A stretch of DNA of 64,000 bases from Haplomitrium mnioides (taxonomy: Eukaryota; Marchantiophyta; Haplomitriopsida; Calobryales). Of this stretch, positions 55,452 to 64,000 are shown piece after piece; the stretch's first letter is position 1; the number at the start of each line of letters is the position of its first letter. Both the position numbers and the translations under genes were made by a program. Location of the stretch: positions 43,474-107,473 of the forward strand of contig JBNGIS010001562.1 in the NCBI GenBank assembly GCA_049999725.1, given 5' to 3'. Below the pieces are notes generated by a model that saw only the letters and a list, made by a program, of their open reading frames with translations, searched no databases and was not told the origin of the DNA.

Positions 55452-58170
55452 ACACGGGACAAGCATCACTTGCAGGATGAGCACGATAATTTGGAGCTCA
55501 GTAGATGTGAGGTGAGCTAGAGAAGGGAGATGACGATCAAACGTGAGACAACCAAGAGAGAGTGTAGTCACGAAGGGTCAAGAAAAATGGGTATGTAAAC
55601 TGTGATAAGATGGACTTTAATAAAAATATTCCTTTTCAATAGACCTAGTAATCTTAGCATGAAGGAGCAAGGGTAGAAAATGAAGGGCGCTTAGCAATGG
55701 TGAGGTGACAGCAACAACAACGGTGATGGCAAAGATGAACTGGGTAGTGAGAAAAAAGAAGAAGAAGGCAGCCGCTGAGAATGACATGGGTGACTAAGAT
55801 GGTAGGCGCTCCATTTTCTTAAGCATGGACCATCACGGATTTAGCATTTTGGAAGGGGACAATGAATTCGAAGGTGCTCTAATTTCCGTCGACTACCTCT
55901 ATCCAAGGGGTCCTTTGCTCATTCTCATTTTTTTTTTCTCCTTTTGTTCACGGGTGATCTCTTCAAGCTTTTTCTCTTCATCTTTTTCCTAGCTTGATGG
56001 AGTTCCCTTTCTCTTCCTTCCCTCCATCCCTTTATTCCCCAACTCTTTTCTCATTGTTGTCTTCCCTTTCTATCCCTTCCCAACCTTCTTCAACTGTTTT
56101 AGTGATTCCCTTCCCTCCTTTCCCCTTCTTTCCTTTCTCCCTTGGTCTTCTCCTTGCTTGGTTTCTCACCTTCAAATTTCTGTTAATTATGAGTTCCTAT
56201 AACATTCCATTTGAAATTCTTTCCTCAAAACAAATTCACGAAGGGACTATGTCCTAGGGTTCTAATACGAGGGGAGGGATTACACGCATGGGAGGAAACT
56301 GTGGGATCCTTTTTTTGAGTAATACAGAGTACAATAATAAGGGGATGCTTGAAGCCTTGGTAGGGCATATTGGAAAAGCCGCCGCCGACAGCCAACACCC
56401 ACGCAGAAGGGGAACCGAGGTAGGAATGCAGAGCAATAAGGCTCAATGACTCCTAGAAACTGACATTGGTACCCCATCACAAGGACATCGGAACCTGAAG
56501 AGACTCGAACAACTCTCCAATCGCAATCCTTTTCTTTTGACTAGCGCACCAAAGGGGATGAAAGATGGAGAGCACCGCACTCCTCCAAGTTGAACCTCTA
56601 CATGACAAAACAATGGGTCAACCCATGAAGGAAAATTCAGTAATCAAGAACCATGCACCAATCTTGATATGGTCAGCAAATTTGACCAACAAGGCATGGA
56701 AAGCGCCCTCATCCACCCCAATGGAAACTTGAATCGCAACCACCTCACGGAACAGAAATCAATCTGACTATATTAGTAAAGCAGCTCATCACAAGCCTGG
56801 TCTAGAGAAAGCAACAATTGTAGAGGGCAAACCAGCCATACCAAGTTCAGGGGCAAAGGCAGCCAAGGTTTCCTAAGGCATATCACGGAGAGTGTACCCT
56901 GGAGTAGAGAGCATCACCAACGAGCCATGCAGAGCAGCAACAAGGGGCTCATGGGCCGTCAAGTCAATTTGAGGATCTTGCAAGCAAAAGAAAGAACTTC
57001 GAACTGGCCGAGAATGCTCTGCCTACCAAGAGGAAGGAAAGCAAGATCCGGATATGGCAAGGAGGTGCAATGGCCAAAAAGACCAGAAACAAACCTTGGG
57101 GAAGGACCTCAATCTCCGGAGCAAGCAAGAGAAAAAAGAGAGAAAAGAAGGGGTGTCATCGCCAAGAACAACAAGGACGAAGGCGGCAAATGCAAGAGGC
57201 AATGTGCCTCATAAGGGTACTACTAGACAAAGCTTTAGAGTAGGGTGATGGAGTCAAGAGAACACGGGAGGGAGAAAGCCACGCCAACCCCGGCATCGCT
57301 AGAAGCTCCAAATAGCTCACAAGAAAGAGATAGAGCTAGGCCACATCGAGCAGCTACAGGATGAGTGCAGGCTGGATTCTAGAACCCCTCAACAAAACCG
57401 CCACGTCAAAATCAGAGGAAGTCGCCACCATAGAGGGGCATTGCAAGAAGTAAGCGCAAAACAGAAAGGAAGAGTAAGCACCTTCAAAGAAAGAGTAAGC
57501 ACAAGAAAAAAACATGGATGAATGATGAACAAAGAAAATGCACAAACAAAGGCAAGAGAGAAGAGCTGAGGATAAAAAATGCAGCCTTTACTTATGTCAC
57601 CAACATTACCAACGCTAAAGAACCACCAAGGTAGTAGCCGCACGCCACGAGCAACGAGATAAGAAACAAGCCAAGGCCGGAGCAAAATGAGAGAGGAGGG
57701 AAAAAAGGAGCCCTAAAACCCCTGGCCAACAGGGCAAGTGTTGAGTCAACCATTCGACTTAGCGAAGGGGGTTTTTCCCCTTTCTTGATTGTGAAGGTTG
57801 CAGCCAAGACCAACGAAACGCAAGGTGCATATAGGAGAAGGCCACACTCCACTTGCGGAGGAGATTAATCAAAACACCGCTCATCACTTGCACCTCTTGC
57901 CCAAACCACCCTCTAAAGGAGGAAACAAACTTATGGCCAAAATTAAGAAACAAATAAAAACCAAAGAGAAGGCAACCTCCAAGAGCTAAACCCTTGACAA
58001 GCGCACGCCTGTTGTGCCCCCAAGCCTTGAAACAGAAAACCAAAGACGTGAGAATGAAGAGAAGAAATGGGGGACCTAGTGAAATATAGAAAGGGAGGAA
58101 GGGGTGTCGGCATGGTCTCTTGGCTGCTGAGTCAAAATAACCCCAAAGCAACCTCACTCAAGCCGAAATA
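55452..58170. other. Unassigned sequence, no supported gene
   Basis: Starts beyond the B 3' LTR. A pyrimidine-rich run lies at 55920-56160. From 56850 to 57260 the + strand is A/G-rich and open in several short frames. A 132-codon minus frame at 57759-58157 is hydrophobic in its first half but has no recognisable motif. I found no LTR, terminal inverted repeat or RT motif. Confidence 0.4.
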
Positions 58171-61100
58171 GTGTAATTCGGGGATTCTTTTAGTTGGGAA
58201 AAACCTGAAATGATGTTGCTTGGATTTGAGAGAGGGTTGTGAAGAGGAATACAGACTTCATGCAGGTCTCGACTTTGTAATTCAGACCTGTACTTGAAGT
58301 TCAGATCTGGATTAAAAGGGGTCCAGCCCTCTTGTCCTCTTCCAAACCAACCCCAGGCACCTCCTCTTTCTGGAATAAGAAGTGTTGGACTTGGCTAGAG
58401 GGTCTAATTCCTCTTCTTGGGTAAAAGCAACCTGTTCAGAGTGTTGCCTTGGCCCCTTGCACTCCCTCTCCCCTGATTGCTGGTTTATACTCTATTCTTG
58501 GTACAACATGGGAGGGGGACCAGATCTGGTCTTTGGTTGTGTTGGGAGGCCAGACTCTCACCCTCCACAAGTTTGGAGGCCTTGCTAGCTATCGTGAAAC
58601 TCACAACCAGCCTCAATGCTGCCTCCAACTCCTCCTTGGCCTTTTACCACGTGTGTCCCATGTTTTTCCTAATCTGAAATGAGATCAGGAATTCAGGGCT
58701 AAACCTGTTCCAGCCCCAAAACCACCACAACCCCACCAACATACATTGTAAACAGAACTTTATTCTTCCACTTTATTGCAAGATCAGAACTACACTTCAG
58801 ATCTGATTTTCTAGAGACACTTTGGCAGTTGTAAAACTTGCCTACAATTCACAAGGCCAAAAATCCAGCAATCTAACTAACCCCACACCCTCACACCCCA
58901 GTTTAGATGAGTTTTACCTCCACTCTGCAGAGGATTCATGTACCTTTTATTCCCTCACCAAGGAAATGGCCCTCTCCGCCACTGGAACCCACACACCCCC
59001 ACCACATTAGTGCATTCCCATGGCTGCTCTTCTCTTGCAACCAACTTTGACACCTCCAAGAACAGAATGTCACCCACCATAGATTGTTTGCAGCCTGAAA
59101 CTCACATCTTCCTTGGCTGCCAAGGGAATGTGGATCCCATCTCTTGATCAAGTGATTTGAATATTGTTGGACTTCCAAGGTTGCATGCGGGATTGACAGA
59201 ATAAAGAAGTGCAGAGCTCATGCAACCACAGATCTGAGGCACATGTCTCTTGGATCAATTGGAAGCCTCATGCTTTCCAGCTGAGCTCCACCATATGGGC
59301 CAGATCTGCTGACATTACTCCCATGCTCGCCTCCTCTCACTAGCCTATGCACACATTCAACCATCACCCATTCACCTCCTGACCTAGTCTGAGTGCTCCA
59401 ACCTTGAAGAGTTGCCTCTTGTTGATGAAACCCTCTGATAATGATCCATTATGAGCTCTCCTAAGAGCTATACCCCCCAGGGGGTCGAATGCAGCTACAA
59501 ATCCTCACCCTTGGTTCCAAAATACATCCCATGGCTGTAGATTAGTAATTCAACAACCTGTCCTAGAACTGGCACAATATCATAGAACAAATGACACCAT
59601 CAAAACTGTCTTGTTGCCACAAATCTAACATGACCTTCCATGCATTGTTTGGTTGTATGTAGCTTTGGCAATCTCCAAATTTGTCAGGGCTATTTGATGA
59701 ACAAAATATGGCAAATCGACATTCAAGCAGAGCCCTTCTGCTTACTCCATGTACCACTATGGGATTTTTTGGACCCTGGCACACCCTTCTTTACATGCGA
59801 CATGTTGCACACCGATTGGTTGACAGCTCGTCGCCCACTTCTTGAAGAAACTTCTTAGTAGATTTGAAAGTTAGAATTTCACCTTATTATCTTGTCTTTA
59901 ATACTCATCTATTTGATGAAATCTTGGATGCGTTGGATTTGTCTTGAAGCCCTCTTTCTAACAAGATATAGATCATAGAGAATGAAGATCATTCCATTAT
60001 CCAAATGTTGCTTTGAGTGCCAGGGATCATTCTGCTCCAAAAGGTGAGAACTTGCAGGAACTAGTGCTCCCTTGTTTCTCAACCATTCGGCATGAAATAA
60101 GGCATGATTGGTAAAGCTTTAAATTGCAATTTAACATGACAAAAATGAGTTAGTTTAATAAAGAAATAAGGAAGAAACGTTCTATGGCCCCTTGCTCTTT
60201 ATCTTGAAGGTCCTTTGGAAGGTGTCGACGAAGGATGGGTGCTCGTGTGATTCTCTAAGTGAAGCGGAACGGTCCCGTTGATGTATATAGGCACTTTTTG
60301 ATTCCTTCATTTTGACCAGCATCCCCTATATGGGGTATAAGACTCCCCAACATAACCTCACTTGCCCTTGGACGGACCAAGTTCAAGGCTCCACCTTTGG
60401 CTTTGACAAAAAAATCCCTTTGGGTAGGCTATCCTTCGATCTTAGATAGGTTCGAAAAATTAGGATAGTTTTGCAAAATTGGAATTTACCTTTTGGAGAG
60501 TTGCACGAGAGATGTCCAAAACATTTTAGCAGAAACTTCCCATTTTTGCTCCACCTCTTTTCCTCCTCATTTTGTATTGTACCCCCATCTTTTGCTCTAT
60601 TTTCCAACTTCTATTACCCTCTACCTCTTTTTTTCTTTCTTTGATCCTGTACCATGCATCGCTGTTCTCCATTTTCATTTGTCCTCCTATTATGCTCTCG
60701 TTTTGCTGAATCTCTGCTCCTGACCTCCAGATGAGCTGTTTTGGCCCTCCAACCTATGCTCTACCTTCCTCATGCTCTAGAAACTCATTGAGGCTACAAA
60801 ACACCGACTAGCAAGGGGCCATGCTACCTAGCAACTCAACGGGAAAAACATGTAGCAATGCAACAAGGAAGGTGGTTCCTCACAATTACCACACCATGCT
60901 GGATGTCCGAGGAGGCTAGTGGGGGGACTTTTATGCACATGAGGACTGGCTGAGGGGCTACAGTGCAATTGCAGCTCAAGAGAGGTTGGAATTCAATCTT
61001 TCTATCAAGAATTCATGAGGAGAGAGGGACAATTCCTTTGAGCATCTCGCTAGAGATGGCAGAGGAGGTTGGTCGGGAGTCAAAGAAATCAACACAGAGC

Positions 61101-62590
61101 CAAATTGGTTGTGCTTGGATCACCTACCACCTGATGCATGAGTTTTGGCGCTAGAGATAAGGAGGTATAGGCAACAAGGGGCTCATTGGAAGGGGATCGG
61201 ATTAGGGATTGGAAAGCAGCAAGGGAGAAGGCAAGTCAATGGGGTTGAGGTGAGCATCTATAAGCAAGTGTGGGTTGCATCGACGAAGGTGACCTAGACC
61301 AATGAGGTGGACTCAATGAGAGCATGAGGCTCCACTCGAGGTGGACTCACCCATGCAACAAGGAGACTCATGGTTGAATTACACTTCGTTGCTTCTTGGA
61401 TCTACATGCCAACAGTGTGAGCACTCATGGACTCAAGGTCCTCCAGAATTCTTGAGTGGGATAGAAATATGCAATCAATTGGGTGTGAAGATCCCCTTGC
61501 TTACCACAAAGGGTTACCTCGAGTGGAGTACAACATCATAGTAAGATGCAAGGCTCAAATCTATAGGTGACGCTTGTTCCTTGATTTCTGCAAGCCATCA
61601 TGTGAGTTGATGGCTCCTTCTGTCGACTGGTTTGGGGCAGCGTTGTGCGAATCTTTTCAAATTCTTGGGGTAAGGGCACTTACATGACCACTGCAGGGTG
61701 GAAGTGCCATGGCCATGGTAGGTTTTTGCGAATAACAAGGTATAACAGAAGATGCATGGCACGGGAAGACGAGGCGCAACCAAACCTATCGACGAGGACA
61801 GAGACGAACCAAAAATCTGACCAAGGGACAAGTGGTGCAATGAGTAGAAAGGCGCCTCTGCCAGAACTTGACGAGTGCAACCGGGATCAGGAGGAGCGCG
61901 AATGGCGCTTCCTAGAGTAGTGTAGTCAGGGAAGATGAGAAAAAATGGGACCTGTAGAGCTCTGAGGGCATTCAAACTAATAAAAATAGATTAACCTTTT
62001 TTTAAATGACTACCCAAGCTTAACCAAAGAGGAAGGGTCCGAAGTCGAACAGGGACGATGACGACAATGGCCAAGGCAGATCTGGCAAAGAAAAGGAGCT
62101 GAAAGAGGTGGACGTTGTGAATGGCACGAGAAACGACAACAGTGGCACGCCGTTTGCCAAAACTGGGATGGTCGTCGATCCGGCTATGGGTCAATATCTG
62201 GGGGAACGATGTAACAAGGGGAGGTATGGGTAATTTTGCCGACCACCTCTATGGGGACATTTCAACGGGGTCGTTTGGTTCCTTTCCTTTGTTGCAGCCA
62301 ATACCTGCAGCCTATGCCCTTCGTTTCTCTGCCTCACCTCCCGGAATCCCCTTTCCTTCTCTCCCCCTCCCTCTTCTTCCCTTCCTTTTTCCCTCTGAAG
62401 TTTTTGTTTCTCGGGGTTGTCTTCATTCTCTCCTTCCCTCACTTCTCCCCTCAGTGTCATTCTCTCCTTTCCGACTTTCCTTATCTTTCCTTGTTCCTTT
62501 GTTTTCGAGTGTTCCTTTTAATTCCATTCTTCTTACATTGAATCCTTTTCCTATAAATAGGGTGTTACCAAGTCACAATCTCCCTGGGTA
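58171..62590. other. Unassigned sequence, no supported gene
   Basis: The CAGATCTG palindrome or AGATCTG recurs about six times between 58300 and 59310. Frames are short and on both strands. A pyrimidine-rich tract lies at 60540-60720 and another at 62330-62530. CTATAAATAGGG at about 62550 is TATA-box-like, but no gene can be tied to it. Confidence 0.4.
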
Positions 62591-64000
62591 TCAATGAATA
62601 TAATGAAGGGGGGAAATAGCAAAGTAGAGAGCCAGAATTGCTTTATTGCAAGTATAAGGAAGACACATTGAGAATGGAGAGCCATTGGAACGAGACGCAG
62701 GCGAGGGCTGATAGACCATCCGGACGACATCATCACATGAGCTGCGGCGAGAAATGTGAACAGCATGAATCCTCGAGGCGAATAGGCCACACCACCAGTG
62801 GGGAACCTGCACAAGTACAAGGAAGAGCAAGATGAGAACAAAGCAGGCAAAAAGGGAAAAAAAAGGGAAGAAAGGAATCAGGAGATCCAGGTTGAAGGGA
62901 GGCTGGAATATAACATTGGTCACTGTGAACCCTGCATGATGTGAACAAGGTCCTGGGAAACAAATAGATTTCCCACTGAGAGGTGACTCCCAGCCAAATA
63001 GACCTCAAGGCCACTAAGCCAAGACCCTGCTAAGGGGATGATCAAGAGAGCGTCATCTGGGCAGTCAACCAAAAAAGAGGGTGAAGGCCAAAGGCAGAAG
63101 TTGAGACCATCAAGCATTCCATTAAGGAATTTGAGCACAGACCCGCATCAACAAAGGCGCCATGGGAATTGCTAGGCTCAAATTGACAGCCATGATCGTT
63201 GGGAAGGCCTCGCCATCCAGAAGGGGGAAAATTTAGGGGGTGCATTGGAGAAAGGATGGCAGGCCAGGGTGGAAAAAGAAGCTGCAGTGGGCCAAGGACT
63301 CTCTGCACGAGGGAGAGGAATCCACCGAGACATGGAGGCACCACTAACGAAACCCACGCACCTCACGACCGGAGCCAAGAATTAAGGAGAGCCAAGCAGC
63401 TAGGAAATAATCTGAATGAGGGAGGCTACTTACCTCTGGAATAGATCACAAAGCTGAAAGTGGGAAAGAGAGGAAGAGGGCAAACTCCTTGAACCAACCT
63501 GGCTTGCCATCCCACCCGTAGGTGCCACACAAAGGCAAGAAGGCATAGCCTAGCACCACCATAGCAGAGCGCTAGGAGCAATTCGGCACTTGCAGAACTA
63601 GAAGGAGGAAAGGTCGGGCAGACCAAGGAGGATCCAGAACTGCCTGAGCTAGAAATGCAGCCACTAGGAGGAGTCGACAACCTGTACACTCACCGCCGAG
63701 CTAGGTGGACAAGAAAGTAGGAGATCATTCCGGGCGAGCTGTTTCGACGCCATGAAATTGATGTGGCTTCCAAATAAGGGGGAGTACTAAGCTTTGTCAA
63801 GAACCCACGGGGCGACCTCAACCTCGGCATCAACAGCCCGCAAGACAACCAGGGAGAAGGCACCTCCAAGAGCAACATGGCTCTAGAAAGCACAAAGGTG
63901 AACAAAGAGGAAGGAAGGACAAACCTGAGGAAGCAAGAGGAACACTCTTGGTCATCGGTTGACCATACAAAGAAGAGCTGTTGGGAGCAGTGGAAATCAC
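62591..64000. other. Purine-rich sequence running off the window
   Basis: The + strand is strongly A/G-rich with many short open pieces. The last one, starting ATGGCTCTAGAAAGC at 63877, stays open to the window end and is hydrophilic. No known domain is visible. Confidence 0.35.

Noticed and set aside
57759-58157. 132-codon hydrophobic minus-strand frame as a membrane protein
   Set aside because: No start context, no homologous copy, and hydrophobicity follows from the purine-rich opposite strand.
56850-64000. Possible LINE or DNA transposon in the right part of the window
   Set aside because: No RT, endonuclease or transposase motif, no paired terminal repeats and no poly(A) end could be found.
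1-64000. CRISPR arrays, rRNA, tRNA genes, bacterial operons
   Set aside because: The tandem repeats have no spacer structure, no tRNA T-arm/acceptor pattern was found, and the gene content is eukaryotic retroelement.

Overview
The window reads as nuclear DNA of a land plant, in a region built almost entirely of Ty3/gypsy (Metaviridae-type) LTR retrotransposons inserted beside and into one another. The evidence is large LTRs (about 2 to 3.4 kb), gag-PR-RT-RH-IN order, no chromodomain after integrase (Tat/Athila-like rather than chromovirus), a TGGCGCC-type primer site in one element, and eukaryotic-looking unique DNA between elements. There are no bacterial operons, rRNA, tRNA or CRISPR. The species cannot be named from the sequence alone.

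Layout: 1-258 is the end of an LTR (D, + strand) inserted in the left LTR of element A. A occupies 259-11683 on the minus strand, with both LTRs (one cut by D) and a decayed gag-pol. 11684-20346 is non-element DNA. It holds a degenerate minisatellite (13.4-14.2 kb) and a 15.9-19.1 kb stretch with minus-strand coding-like exons of an unrecognised gene, including a roughly 120-bp tandem duplication. 20347-30868 is a complete but decayed minus-strand element (here E2) with its own PBS, PPT and a probable AAATC target duplication. 30869-34705 holds old LTR remnants. Element B spans 34706-55451 (+ strand, family of A). Its 5' LTR is split by element C (36029-45638, + strand), which has an ATGGC/ATGAC target duplication; B's own 3' LTR preserves the unoccupied site. 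C carries gag and protease but no RT, RNase H or integrase. 55452-64000 is non-element DNA with no gene I can support.

A, B, C and E2 are all broken by stops and frameshifts, so none could move by itself today. They share a conserved module inside otherwise different LTRs. A, B and C share a gag-protease lineage and an unusual primer site.

The most interesting signal is that the LTRs themselves contain sense-strand reading frames. The right LTR of E2 holds about 315 codons of a charged, coiled-coil-like protein upstream of its likely TATA box. The other LTR copy, after an internal deletion, still keeps the matching C-terminal part. Shorter conserved frames sit at the start of the A and B LTRs, and a 247-codon frame lies in C's 5' LTR. 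An LTR-encoded accessory protein is therefore worth testing.
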